Below are positions 51,083-62,727 of a stretch of DNA of 64,000 nucleotides, one piece after another. The stretch is from Catenibacterium mitsuokai. Lineage in GTDB: Bacteria; Bacillota_I; Bacilli_A; Erysipelotrichales; Coprobacillaceae. A program made the position numbers and the translations under genes. The notes under the pieces were generated by a model. The model was not told the origin of the DNA, did not search any database, and saw nothing but the letters and a program-made list of their open reading frames with translations. Within the stretch, counting starts at the first letter, position 1; the number at the start of each line of letters is the position of its first letter. Location of the stretch: assembly GCF_025148785.1 (NCBI RefSeq), contig NZ_CP102271.1:1-64000 (forward strand). Direction: 5' to 3'.

Positions 51083-52792
51083 TTATTCGCTCACACCATT
51101 GTTGAAGTCAAGGGATACAATACTAAAACGATTATTCTTTTCTATAAGTGTTACTTTTACGTTAATAGTTTGATAGTTGTAATAGAAATTCTTTTTATTA
51201 AATGTAATTTCTAATCCAACATCCGTATATTCATAATCTTCTAAACCACTTAATGTAACATCGGATGCTCTTGTATAGTTCACTTCATATGTTGTGACTT
51301 CATCAAGATTTGTTTTATTCGCAATCATATCATTCACATTTGCATAATAGCTAGACTTCGCAAACTCTTCAAAGTTATTTAAACGATCACTATAGAAATA
51401 CTGCGCACCACCAATTTCATTTTTCTTCTTATTAGAGATAGTAAAGAAATCAATCGCAAATAATGCAGCGACATTCTGACATGTATTTCTCTTAGTATGA
51501 GATGCATTAATATCTTCATGCACTGATTTCATTAAAGAAGTAGGATGACTTGGCATATCATAAGTAATGACTGGAGTATTCACAATTGGCTTCTTATCAT
51601 TATGACTATGATAAACAAGGACGCCACTTACTGCAATCACAGCACATAAGAATCCAATAAGAATATATTTCACATGATGTCTTTCTGCTATCATTAAATA
51701 TGTCTTAGATTCTTTGATCTTTGGTAAATCATCTCTTTTTAAGAATATATTGAGAATTGTAAGAATTGGTTTATATTTACGTGAAATCATATTGGTATAT
51801 TCCACGAATATTTCAAATACAAAGAGTAATAATGCGAATAATAAAATAGATGCAGTCACACTATATATATGGATAAATGAACAGATAGAGAATAATGCGG
51901 TCGCAATATATAGAATAAGAACACTCTTAGTTTGACCTAGTTCTAGAGAGAACATCAATTTATGATGTAAATGTCCTTTATCTGCTTCATCAAAGCGCTG
52001 ATGATGTACTTTACGTCTAATAATCGCAATGAGCGTATCCATAATAGGTACTGCGAGTACGACAATAGGTGCCCCTAAAGTAAAGAATGTAGAGGTCTTA
52101 AATCCAAATCCTAATAAAGAAATCACAGATAACATGAAGCCAATAAATAAAGCCCCACAGTCACCCATAAATATTTTTGCGGGATGGAAATTAAATACTA
52201 AAAAGCCTCCAATGGATCCTGCAAGTAAGAGTGTTAATGAAGTGATATCTGTACGTCCATAATGGATAGAGATGAGTCCTGTAGTGATCAACACAATCAT
52301 GGATATACCACCACATAAACCATCTAATCCATCAATAAGGTTTACTGCATTGGTAATACCTACAATCCATCCTAGAGTGACTATTAAGGCAATAGAATAA
52401 GAAAGAATAGTAGGAATATAAGGAATAGTAAATCCTTTTAAAGATATACCACCATAAAATATGACTATAAGTGCTGCAGCGACCTGTCCAAGAACCTTCA
52501 TCTTTGGAGGAAGGTCATGAATATCATCATATAAGCCAAACAAGAAAACAATCAAACCACCTATTAATATAGAGTTGATCTGATTATCTGTTTTAAGGAA
52601 TACCATTGCCCCTATAAGGAATGCCACATAGATGGCATATCCACCTGTACGAGGAATAATACCGTGATGTACAGTTCTATTATTAGTATGGGCTATTATA
52701 CCCATTTCTTTTGTGATTTTACCGATAAAAGGGGTTAGGATGACCGATATAATGAATGTCACACAGAATGCTAATATATTATTGAGTGTCAT
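51083..52792 (-). CDS. Undecaprenyl-phosphate GlcNAc-1-phosphate transferase (TagO/WecA-like) with extra C-terminal domain
   Basis: The first 330 or so residues are a polyprenyl-phosphate sugar transferase of the MraY/WecA family, the first step of wall teichoic acid or related glycan synthesis. There are about ten helices, with GLYDDIHDLPPKMK and NLIDGLDGLCGGI, NFHPAKIFMGDCGALFIG, and HHQRFDEADKGHLHH. About 190 further residues follow after another membrane helix (YILIGFLCAVIAVSGVLVY) and form a probably extracellular domain of unknown family. ATG 52792 with GGAGGT is preferred over in-frame starts farther upstream. Confidence 0.85.
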   Translation of the reverse strand: MTLNNILAFCVTFIISVILTPFIGKITKEMGIIAHTNNRTVHHGIIPRTGGYAIYVAFLIGAMVFLKTDNQINSILIGGLIVFLFGLYDDIHDLPPKMKVLGQVAAALIVIFYGGISLKGFTIPYIPTILSYSIALIVTLGWIVGITNAVNLIDGLDGLCGGISMIVLITTGLISIHYGRTDITSLTLLLAGSIGGFLVFNFHPAKIFMGDCGALFIGFMLSVISLLGFGFKTSTFFTLGAPIVVLAVPIMDTLIAIIRRKVHHQRFDEADKGHLHHKLMFSLELGQTKSVLILYIATALFSICSFIHIYSVTASILLFALLLFVFEIFVEYTNMISRKYKPILTILNIFLKRDDLPKIKESKTYLMIAERHHVKYILIGFLCAVIAVSGVLVYHSHNDKKPIVNTPVITYDMPSHPTSLMKSVHEDINASHTKRNTCQNVAALFAIDFFTISNKKKNEIGGAQYFYSDRLNNFEEFAKSSYYANVNDMIANKTNLDEVTTYEVNYTRASDVTLSGLEDYEYTDVGLEITFNKKNFYYNYQTINVKVTLIEKNNRFSIVSLDFNNGVSE

Positions 52793-52920
52793 AGGTACCT
52801 CCATATTATGTTCATTATATATCAAATAGAAAGTATGTGCAAAATAATGAAATCTAACGCAATTCAAATCAATTACTGTATAATATAGAGAGAACATATT
52901 TATACTGCATAAAATACATA

Positions 52921-52948
52921 TTGTTTTTATTGGTATAAATGATATAAT
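52921..52948 (+). promoter_or_regulatory. Promoter of the mupG-like gene
   Basis: TTGTTT (52921-52926), 16 bases, and TATAAT (52943-52948) preceded by TGA (extended -10), about 33 bases before the start. Confidence 0.6.
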
Positions 52949-52980
52949 ACTATCGGAAAATAAAAATAGGAGGATTTATT

Positions 52981-54072
52981 ATGCATCGCTTAGGAATTTC
53001 AGTTTATCCTGAAAAATCAACTCAGAAAGAAGTTTATGATTACTTAGAACTTGCTGCTAAGTATGGCTTCTCAAGAATCTTTACTTGTTTATTATCAGTG
53101 AATGATCCGAAAGAAAAGATCATGAAGGACTTTGGAGAATTCATGGATAAGGCACATTCTTTAGGTTATGTAGTTGCAGTAGACACTAACCCAGAAGTAT
53201 TTAAACATTTAGGAGCTACTTATAGTGATTTAAAACCATTCCATGATATGGGTGTAGATATCATCCGTTTAGATGGTTCATTTGGTACTACAGGAGATAT
53301 CCAGGTTACTAGAAACCCTTATAATATTCAGATTGAATTCAACGGTTCTATGGACCAGGGTGTTGAATTATTATTAGAACAGGGTGGAAACAAGGATCAG
53401 GTTATTATCTGTCATAACTTCTTCCCAGAAAGATATTCTGGTTTAGACTGGAACTATTTCGTTAACTTCAATGCTTATTGGAAATCATTAAATCTTCATA
53501 CAGCTGCATTCGTATCAAGTAACCAGCCACATACACATGGTCCTTGGAATGTATTCTGTGGATTACCAACAGTAGAAATCTTAAGAGGTCTTCCAATTGA
53601 CTTACAGGCTCGTTTAATGCTTGCAACTGGAGACGTTGATGATATTATTATTGGTAATGCTTATGCTTCAGAAGAAGAGTTAAAAGCTTTATCAGAAGTT
53701 GATTACCAGAACATCTGCTTCAAGATTGATGAAGTAGAAGGTTTATCAGATGTAGAAAAGGAAATCATTTATGATTACTATCCACATTGGGACCGTTATG
53801 ATCATTCTTCATTCTTCTTACGTTCATCTGGAAGCAGAGTAAAGTATAAGAATGAAAGTATCCCACATCGTGAAACAGAACAGAAGATGTTCCATCGTGG
53901 TGATGTATTAATCGTTAATGATAATTTAGCTCATTATCGTGGTGAATTAGAAATCGCATTAAGAGATATTCCAAATGATGGTGAAAGAAACCTTTGTGGT
54001 CATGTAAAAGAAGAAGAAATGATGTTCTTAGACATGATTGAACCAGGTCACTATTTCAAGATTATTAAATAA
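52981..54072 (+). CDS. DUF871/MupG-type TIM-barrel protein (6-phospho-N-acetylmuramidase-like)
   Basis: This 363-residue protein has an N-terminal TIM barrel (LGISVYPEKSTQKEVYDYLELAA, VDIIRLDGSFG, CHNFFPERYSGLDW, FVSSNQPHTHGPWN) and a C-terminal domain of about 110 residues containing RSSGSRVKY and RGDVLIVND. That is the DUF871/MupG family, which cleaves MurNAc-6-phosphate-GlcNAc during cell-wall recycling or acts on related phosphodisaccharides. No murQ or PTS IIBC for MurNAc is adjacent. AGGAGG precedes the start. Confidence 0.83.
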   Translation: MHRLGISVYPEKSTQKEVYDYLELAAKYGFSRIFTCLLSVNDPKEKIMKDFGEFMDKAHSLGYVVAVDTNPEVFKHLGATYSDLKPFHDMGVDIIRLDGSFGTTGDIQVTRNPYNIQIEFNGSMDQGVELLLEQGGNKDQVIICHNFFPERYSGLDWNYFVNFNAYWKSLNLHTAAFVSSNQPHTHGPWNVFCGLPTVEILRGLPIDLQARLMLATGDVDDIIIGNAYASEEELKALSEVDYQNICFKIDEVEGLSDVEKEIIYDYYPHWDRYDHSSFFLRSSGSRVKYKNESIPHRETEQKMFHRGDVLIVNDNLAHYRGELEIALRDIPNDGERNLCGHVKEEEMMFLDMIEPGHYFKIIK

Positions 54073-54077
54073 TAGTT

Positions 54078-54111
54078 AAGGCTATATGCATGATGCATAT
54101 AGCCTTTTTTT
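54078..54111 (+). terminator. Terminator after the mupG-like gene
   Basis: AAGGCTATATGCA-TGA-TGCATATAGCCTT forms a 13-bp perfect stem followed by a T-run. Confidence 0.9.
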
Positions 54112-54167
54112 GCGTGAAAATAATTCATAATTATCTTCTTGGATTAAAATTATGTTGAATATATCGG

Positions 54168-54298
54168 TATAAAATGCGTGTGTGAAAATTCACGGGCAAG
54201 GTTATAAATCATAACCTATGGAGCCCCGTCCCTAACAGAAGCCAAAGTATTGTGAAATCGCTTTCTCACGAGTAGTATGTAGGTAACAAAAGAAACGG
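54168..54298 (+). promoter_or_regulatory. Folded leader and cre site of the alpha-glucoside PTS operon
   Basis: A TATAAAAT-like -10 lies at 54168-54175. Downstream, ACGGGC pairs with GCC-C-CGT (54192-54230) around an inner 6-bp hairpin GGTTAT-AAATC-ATAACC, and GTGA/TCAC pairings occur on both sides. TGAAATCGCTTTCT (54253-54266) matches 13 of 14 cre positions, and TTGTGA/TAGTAT (54250-54255 and 54273-54278, 17 apart) could be a second promoter. No known riboswitch class was recognised. Both a structured RNA and a promoter with operator are possible. Confidence 0.5.
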
Positions 54299-54308
54299 AG
54301 GAAAAGAT

Positions 54309-55877
54309 ATGTTACAAAAAATCCAGCGTTTCGGTGGTGCAATGTTCACACCAGTTATGTTATTTGCCTTTGCGGGGGTAACAATTGGAATCGGTACATT
54401 GTTTACTACTGAAGCCATCATGGGAGGTCTGGCTGATCCAAGTTCATTGTGGTATCAGATTTGGAACGTTATTCTTCAGGGAGGATGGACAGTATTCAAT
54501 CAGTTACCATTACTCTTTGTAGTTGGCTTACCAATCGGACTTGCCAAAAAACAGCAGGCTAGATGCTGTATGGAAGCTCTAGTACTTTACTTAACATTCC
54601 AGTACTTCCTAAATACTATCTTAAGTCAGTGGGGACCAGCGTTTGGTGTAAACTTCGCTGCCAAGATTGGTGGTACAAGTGGTCTTACAACAATCGCTAG
54701 TATCAAGACTTTAGATATGGGGATGATTGGAGCGTTGTTAATCTCATGTATCGTTGTTTATTTACACAATAAGTTCTTCGATACTAAACTACCTGAATGG
54801 TTAGGAACATTCAGTGGTTCATCATTTGTTGTTATTGTTGGGTTCTTTGCTTTATTACCAGTTGCATTCCTATCTGCTTGGTTATGGCCAATGATTCAGA
54901 ATGGTATGCGTGCATTCCAGGTATTCGTTATTAGCGCAGGATCAATTGGGGTATGGATCTTCATCTTTATGGAACGTGTGCTTATTCCATTTGGATTACA
55001 TCACTTACTATACTTCCCATTCTTCTATGATTCAGCAATCGTCAATGGTGGTGTTCTCTCAGCATGGGCAAAGCTATTGCCTCACATGGCAGCATCAACT
55101 GCTTCATTAAAATCAATGGCACCTTGGGCATGGCCAACTCTTACAGGTTTATCTAAGATCTTTGGTTGTCCAGGTATCGCTCTTGCATTCTATGCAACAG
55201 CGAAGAAAGAAAAGAAAACAAAGATTGCCGGTTTATTAATTCCAATTACTTTAACTGCAATCTTCTGTGGTATTACAGAACCAATTGAATTTACATTCTT
55301 ATTCGTTGCACCAGTACTATTTGTTGTACATGCAGTACTTGCTGCAACACTCGCTACTACAGCTTATGCATTAGGTGTAGTTGGGGTATTATCTGGTGGC
55401 TTAATTGAAATGTCAGCACTTAACTATATTCCATTAATGGCTGCACATTGGCCAACATACTTAACATTATTAATCGTTGGTCTTGCATTTACAGGTATTT
55501 ACTTCGTTGTATTTAGATTCTTAATATTAAAATTTGACTTTAAAACTCCAGGCCGTGAAGATGATGAAGAAATCACATTCCACAGCAAGAAAGAGTTTAG
55601 AGAAAAACAGTCTGGTGGACAGACTACTAATAGTGCAGAAAAGCCAAGTTTAGCTGCTGCAATATTAGAAGGATTAGGTGGCAAGGATAATGTCATTGAT
55701 GTGACTAACTGTGCTACACGTTTAAGAGTAAATGTTAAAGATGAAACTTTAGTTCAATCTGATGCATACTTTAAGTCTGTTGGTGCTCATGGCTTAAAGG
55801 CAACTAAAAAGAATATCCAGGTTATTGTTGGATTATCAGTACCAAGTGTAAGAGAAGAATTTGAGTCATTACTATAA
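54309..55877 (+). CDS. PTS alpha-glucoside-type enzyme IICB
   Basis: This 522-residue permease has a IIC domain with about ten helices (for example MLFAFAGVTIGIGTLF, FGLHHLLYFPFFYDS and CGITEPIEFTFLFVAP), a charged linker near residue 430, and a IIB domain with the phosphorylated Cys in VTNCATRLRVN near residue 470. That is the glucose/sucrose-glucoside superfamily of PTS. Maltose or another alpha-glucoside is the likely substrate, because a GH4 6-phospho-alpha-glucosidase and a glucose-type IIA follow. ACGGAGG precedes the ATG. Confidence 0.9.
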   Translation: MLQKIQRFGGAMFTPVMLFAFAGVTIGIGTLFTTEAIMGGLADPSSLWYQIWNVILQGGWTVFNQLPLLFVVGLPIGLAKKQQARCCMEALVLYLTFQYFLNTILSQWGPAFGVNFAAKIGGTSGLTTIASIKTLDMGMIGALLISCIVVYLHNKFFDTKLPEWLGTFSGSSFVVIVGFFALLPVAFLSAWLWPMIQNGMRAFQVFVISAGSIGVWIFIFMERVLIPFGLHHLLYFPFFYDSAIVNGGVLSAWAKLLPHMAASTASLKSMAPWAWPTLTGLSKIFGCPGIALAFYATAKKEKKTKIAGLLIPITLTAIFCGITEPIEFTFLFVAPVLFVVHAVLAATLATTAYALGVVGVLSGGLIEMSALNYIPLMAAHWPTYLTLLIVGLAFTGIYFVVFRFLILKFDFKTPGREDDEEITFHSKKEFREKQSGGQTTNSAEKPSLAAAILEGLGGKDNVIDVTNCATRLRVNVKDETLVQSDAYFKSVGAHGLKATKKNIQVIVGLSVPSVREEFESLL

Positions 55878-55901
55878 ACAAGAGAGAGGAGGTTGAATAC
55901 A

Positions 55902-56369
55902 ATGACAAGAAAATTAGATAGATATTACATGATTGTCAAAGTATTCTTAATGATCACACCATTTATTGCATATTTGTATCTATCACTTTCTGCAGGAATG
56001 GGGTCGCTTGCTTTACCGGAACTATTAAGCAGGGAACCTAAGGCTGCACTAATCTTCTTAATCGCAATGGTTAATCCATATATTGCATATCTATTAAACA
56101 TTGCCCAGAAGAAACTAAAAGAAGGGGATATGGCATATGTGTGTATGAACTTTGTGTTATTGATGTTGGCACAGGCACTTACCTTAAATAGTCTTTATTT
56201 CATGATTGTTGGTTACCTGTTCTATGTGACTGTGAAAACATACAATATCAAGGTCATTCAAACACTCAAGGAATTCACTGTAAAACACTTTTTCTATAGT
56301 GGTGGTGGAAGCTTGATCGTGATTGCCTTCTCAGCTCTATGCTTATTTGTAACGATTAGATTAATGTAA
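55902..56369 (+). CDS. Four-helix membrane protein of unknown function in the PTS operon
   Basis: A 155-residue protein with four hydrophobic segments (about residues 9-30, 47-66, 79-108, 131-154) separated by basic loops. It is not recognised as a known family and is not a PTS domain. AGGAGG precedes the ATG at 55902, and the gene sits between the permease and the glycosidase with short gaps, so it is part of the operon. A role in permease control or assembly is conceivable but unsupported. Confidence 0.6.
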   Translation: MTRKLDRYYMIVKVFLMITPFIAYLYLSLSAGMGSLALPELLSREPKAALIFLIAMVNPYIAYLLNIAQKKLKEGDMAYVCMNFVLLMLAQALTLNSLYFMIVGYLFYVTVKTYNIKVIQTLKEFTVKHFFYSGGGSLIVIAFSALCLFVTIRLM

Positions 56370-56374
56370 AATAA

Positions 56375-57721
<1,347 letters not shown>

Positions 57722-57722
57722 G

Positions 57723-58205
57723 ATGTTTAACTTATTTAAAAAGAAAAAAAACAAGGTACTTTATTCAATGGCAAACGGCAGAAGCGTTGCCATTGAAGAT
57801 GTACCTGATGAAGTGTTTGCAACAAAGATGATGGGCGATGGCATTGCTGTAATTCCTGATGAAGGAAAAATTTATGCACCATGTAATGGTACAATATCTA
57901 TGGTGATGGATAATACAAAGCATGCTTTAGGAATTAAGACTGAAGACGGGTTAGAGATGCTGATCCATGTAGGGTTAGATACAGTTAATTTACTTGGTGA
58001 AGGTTTTGAAACGCATGTTACTACTGGCAATCAGGTAGAAACAGGCGAATTGTTGATTTCTTATGATAAAGATAAGTTAGAAAAAGAAGGAATCAATGAT
58101 ATTACAATGCTGGTTATTGTAAAACCTGGTGATCATAAAATAGTGAATTACCATACTGATAAAGATGTTCGTATAGTTGACACTCCCTTAATTGAATACG
58201 AATAA
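57723..58205 (+). CDS. PTS glucose-type enzyme IIA
   Basis: This 160-residue glucose-family IIA has ATKMMGDGIAVIPDEGKIYAPCNGT and the phosphorylated histidine in MLIHVGLDTVNLLGEGF near residue 90. It supplies phosphate to the upstream IICB, which lacks a fused IIA. A basic N-terminus (NLFKKKKNK) may contact the membrane. It is the last gene of the operon and ends before a terminator. Confidence 0.93.
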   Translation: MFNLFKKKKNKVLYSMANGRSVAIEDVPDEVFATKMMGDGIAVIPDEGKIYAPCNGTISMVMDNTKHALGIKTEDGLEMLIHVGLDTVNLLGEGFETHVTTGNQVETGELLISYDKDKLEKEGINDITMLVIVKPGDHKIVNYHTDKDVRIVDTPLIEYE

Positions 58206-58242
58206 GTCACACAGTGGGCATATGTGACAATATCAATACTTG

Positions 58243-58272
58243 TAGGATGTACTTAAAAGTACATCCTATTTT
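58243..58272 (+). terminator. Terminator of the alpha-glucoside PTS operon
   Basis: TAGGATGTACTT and AAGTACATCCTA form a perfect 12-bp stem with a very short loop and four T. A second inverted repeat (GTCACA/TGTGAC, 58206-58228) lies upstream. Confidence 0.7.
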
Positions 58273-58327
58273 AATATTAACGCTAATGGTGTAAAATAAC
58301 GTAAAGATATAATTTTAGAGGTAGTGT

Positions 58328-59083
58328 ATGAGATTAGAAGAACTAGTAAATAAGAACTATCAATCGCTTAATGAAAATGATCTTTATATATGGAATTATA
58401 TCATTCGTCATAGAAAAGAATGTGAACGTTTATCCATAGATGATCTGGCTTCAAAATGTAATGTATCACGTAGTACGATATTACGCTTTTCTAAACGTTT
58501 AGGATTAAAAGGCTATGCGGAATTAAAGGTCTTTTTACGCATTGATAATCAGATGGCTGATAAAAGTGCTATTGCAGATAATATGTATAACTTTTATGTA
58601 GATACTTTGAAACAGTATAGAGAGTATAATTATCGTGGTATTGTAGAAAGTATTTATAATGCGAAGAACTTATATGTTCATGGTACAGGGACTATTCAAA
58701 ATCATGCTGCAAATCATTTGAAGCGTGCATTTTCTTCTGCAGGAAAACTATTTCTTGATATAGATGCATTTGCAGATTTTAGTGCTTATACAGATTTGCT
58801 TGAAAGAGGTGATATTTTTATCGCAATTTCTTATTCAGGCGAAAATAGGCACTTATTAGATTATATTAATCAATTGAAGCTAAATGGTGTTATTATTGTG
58901 GCTCTTACAGTGAATAAAGAAAGTACATTATCGCATCTTGCTGATTATAATCTACATGTAAAATTATTTTCCATTATGACTCATAGGGATAGAATGGAAG
59001 ATCTGGCAGGAAACTACTTTATATTAATTGATTTTCTTGTTGCTTATTATATGGAATATGTAAAAAGACGAGGTGAGCAGTAA
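58328..59083 (+). CDS. RpiR/MurR-family regulator, copy 1
   Basis: This 251-residue regulator has an N-terminal RpiR HTH (ERLSIDDLASKCNVSRSTILRFSKRLGLKGYAELK, about 35-70) and a C-terminal SIS sugar-phosphate-binding domain with VHGTGTIQNHAANHLKRAF and IAISYSGENRHLLDYI. It likely senses a phospho-sugar and may control the PTS operon upstream or the GH1 gene downstream. GAGGTAG precedes the ATG. Its stop overlaps the start of a second, similar RpiR gene (TAATG). Confidence 0.88.
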   Translation: MRLEELVNKNYQSLNENDLYIWNYIIRHRKECERLSIDDLASKCNVSRSTILRFSKRLGLKGYAELKVFLRIDNQMADKSAIADNMYNFYVDTLKQYREYNYRGIVESIYNAKNLYVHGTGTIQNHAANHLKRAFSSAGKLFLDIDAFADFSAYTDLLERGDIFIAISYSGENRHLLDYINQLKLNGVIIVALTVNKESTLSHLADYNLHVKLFSIMTHRDRMEDLAGNYFILIDFLVAYYMEYVKRRGEQ

Positions 59084-59288
59084 TGTCTTTAGATAAATTA
59101 GTAGAAAGCAACTATGCTCAATTAAATGAAATTGATCTCTATATCTGGCAATATATATTGCATCATAAAAGAGAATGTCAAAAGATTTCTATTCATGAAT
59201 TGGCACATGAATGCAATGTATCACATACAAGTATATTGCGTTTTACCAAGAAATTGGGGCTAGATGGTTTTAGTGAACTAAAGTTTTA

Positions 59289-59296
59289 TATTAAAT
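59289..59296. repeat. Left copy of the 8-bp target site duplication
   Basis: TATTAAAT at 59289-59296 directly precedes the left inverted repeat and is repeated at 60516-60523 directly after the right one. Confidence 0.92.
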
Positions 59297-60515
59297 CGCT
59301 AAGTTTATGAAAAATGTTGCTACTAGATCATTAAATTTAACTTAACGCCTATTTTTCTACTTTATAGCCACCTAACTCAAATCATCATTTCTCGAACAGT
59401 TGTAAAATGATCTTAAAAGGTCAGGTGAGTGCTATGATAACTGAAAACCAGGTAAAAAACTATTTAAGATCTAAGGATAAGGATTATGTAAATAAACTTA
59501 TCGAATCATTATATGAACAGGATGATGAAGACATTGATCCATCTCATAAGGCATGCCCTATATGTGGTTCAGTCCATTTCAAGAAGAATGGAAAAGATAA
59601 GAACAGACATCAGAGATATATCTGTCTTGACTGTCACAAGTCTTTTAGTGATAGAACCAACACCTTATTCTACTGGTCTCATTTTACTTTGGACCAGTGG
59701 CTTCACTTCATTGAACTGGAACTATATAAAATGCCTCTAGAGGGTGAGGCTCAAGTCTTAGAGACAAGCAAGACGACCTGCTTCTATATGCGTCATAAAC
59801 TTTATCATGCAGCATCTGAAATCATGGGTCATCAGAAATTATCTGGTGAAGTTGAAATAGATACACAGTATAAAAGTATAAACCTAAAGGGAACACGTCC
59901 TCAAAATATGCCTAGATACTCAAAGAAAAGAGGTAAACAGGCTGCATATAGAGGAATATCTCATCACAAGGTTGCCATTGTCTGTGCTACAGATGAAAAT
60001 GATCATATGATGATGCAGGTATCAGGTCTTGGAAGTGAGTCATTCGATAAATATAAAGCGAATAAAGACTACTTTAAGGATGTGGAAGAGTTCATATCAG
60101 ATTCAAAGGCAAGCATACAGCAGTTTGCCAACTATCTTGAAGCAGTAAACAATAAGATAAAGACATCTCCTTTAGAGAAGAGATATCTTACTGATGATGG
60201 TAAATCATTAGGAGCTGTCAATGAGATGATGACAGAAGTAAGCTCAATGATACAGACAACAAGAGGCGTTGGCACCAGATACATACAAGGTTATCTAGAT
60301 TTCCTGCTTCTTAAGAAGCAGGCTAAGTATACATTCAAGAGAAAGGAAATGGCATCTGAGATTCTAAGAATGATGATGGATACTGAGGCTTTCAGTAATG
60401 AAATGGTAAGAGCTACACCTATGCCTATTTCACTTAAGGAAGCATATTACGAATATCGTTATGGTATATTCGCTGAATAAGATTACTCAAAGCAACAATT
60501 TTCTTAAATTGAGCG
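59297..60515. mobile_element. IS1595-family insertion sequence (1219 bp)
   Basis: The element starts CGCTAAGTTTATG and, read from the other end, CGCTCAATTTAAG. Over 25 positions the two ends match at 21, and both end in TGTTGCT. An exact 8-bp target duplication, TATTAAAT, lies on both sides, the size typical of IS1595 elements. One transposase gene is inside. The perfect duplication and open transposase suggest a recent event. Confidence 0.92.
59434..60480 (+). CDS. IS1595-family transposase
   Basis: A 348-residue transposase with an N-terminal zinc-ribbon (CPICGSVHFKKNG and ICLDCHKSF, two CxxC pairs near residues 42-68) and an ISXO2-like DDE core (GEVEIDTQYKSINLKG and KVAIVCATDENDHMMMQVSG). 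The C-terminal half includes TTRGVGTRYIQGYLDFLLLKKQ. ATG 59434 with AGGTGAG is chosen over an in-frame ATG at 59407. No frameshift is seen. Confidence 0.87.
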   Translation: MITENQVKNYLRSKDKDYVNKLIESLYEQDDEDIDPSHKACPICGSVHFKKNGKDKNRHQRYICLDCHKSFSDRTNTLFYWSHFTLDQWLHFIELELYKMPLEGEAQVLETSKTTCFYMRHKLYHAASEIMGHQKLSGEVEIDTQYKSINLKGTRPQNMPRYSKKRGKQAAYRGISHHKVAIVCATDENDHMMMQVSGLGSESFDKYKANKDYFKDVEEFISDSKASIQQFANYLEAVNNKIKTSPLEKRYLTDDGKSLGAVNEMMTEVSSMIQTTRGVGTRYIQGYLDFLLLKKQAKYTFKRKEMASEILRMMMDTEAFSNEMVRATPMPISLKEAYYEYRYGIFAE

Positions 60516-60523
60516 TATTAAAT
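60516..60523. repeat. Right copy of the 8-bp target site duplication
   Basis: TATTAAAT, identical to the left copy, immediately after the right inverted repeat. Confidence 0.92.
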
Positions 60524-61068
60524 GGGATTTATCACAAAAATCAGAATTCACACCTCAGATTATTGATGAGGCATGTGATGGTTTTGTTAAAACAATTGAT
60601 GAATTGAAGAATCATGATTTTACTCATGTTTGTAGTATGATTCATCACGCTGAACGTATTTTCGTATATGGAACAGGTGTTTTACAAAATAATATAGCCA
60701 ATGAATTAAGAAGACAGTTTCTTTATTCTAATAAAGTATTGCATATTGCAGGTCATGGGACGGAATTAGATACGCTTATAAGTAATGTGACTGAACGTGA
60801 TATGCTTATTATTATTTCTCTTTCGGGAGATAATGAAGATGCGGTGACTTTAGCACGTATATTAAAAGGAATGAAAGTACCTAGGGTTGGTTTGGCAAAA
60901 ACTAACAACTGTTTATTATCTAAATATTGTGATGAGATGATCACTTTTAAGTATTATACATTTCATTTAGGTATGACAGATAAACTTTATGGATGTACAG
61001 CTCAATTCTTTCTTGTTGCGGATTTTCTCTTCTTGAAATATTTAGAATATTTAAATGAATCAAAATAA

Positions 61069-61105
61069 AATCATAACACTTTCTTTTGAAAGGGTTATGA
61101 TTTTT
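61069..61105 (+). terminator. Terminator after the split RpiR gene
   Basis: AATCATAACACTTTC pairs with GAAAGGGTTATGATT (15 positions, one mismatch) around TTTT, followed by T residues. Confidence 0.82.
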
Positions 61106-61112
61106 CTATATC

Positions 61113-61127
61113 TGGAAACGTTTTTCA
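61113..61127 (+). promoter_or_regulatory. Weak cre-like site before the GH1 gene
   Basis: TGGAAACGTTTTTCA has the central AACGTT palindrome of cre sites but one extra base in the right half, so CcpA binding is uncertain. Confidence 0.3.
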
Positions 61128-61163
61128 CAAATGGAAAGAACAACATATCTTTTCTTATTTTAG

Positions 61164-62678
<1,515 letters not shown>

Positions 62679-62692
62679 GAATAGTATTATTG

Positions 62693-62726
62693 AACTGGCG
62701 GAATTCTGTTAATTGCGCCAGTTTTT
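62693..62726 (+). terminator. Terminator after the GH1 gene
   Basis: AACTGGCG and CGCCAGTT (8 bp) around a 15-base loop, followed by five T. Confidence 0.75.
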
Positions 62727-62727
62727 C

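Larger units (their letters stand above)
59083..61068 (+). pseudogene. RpiR-family regulator, copy 2, split by an IS1595-type insertion
   Basis: The 5' part (59083-59296) encodes an RpiR HTH: SLDKLVESNYAQLNEIDLYIW, then HECNVSHTSILRFTKKLGLDGFSELKFYIK. After the insertion and its target duplication, 60524-61068 continues WDLSQKSEFTPQIIDEACDG with a full SIS domain (FVYGTGVLQNNIANELRRQF, IISLSGDNEDAVTLAR). Removing the element and one 8-bp duplicate restores a single frame of 759 bases, so only the insertion breaks the gene. It resembles copy 1 closely, a tandem duplication. A 75-residue HTH fragment ending in SLSL could still be made. Confidence 0.9.
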
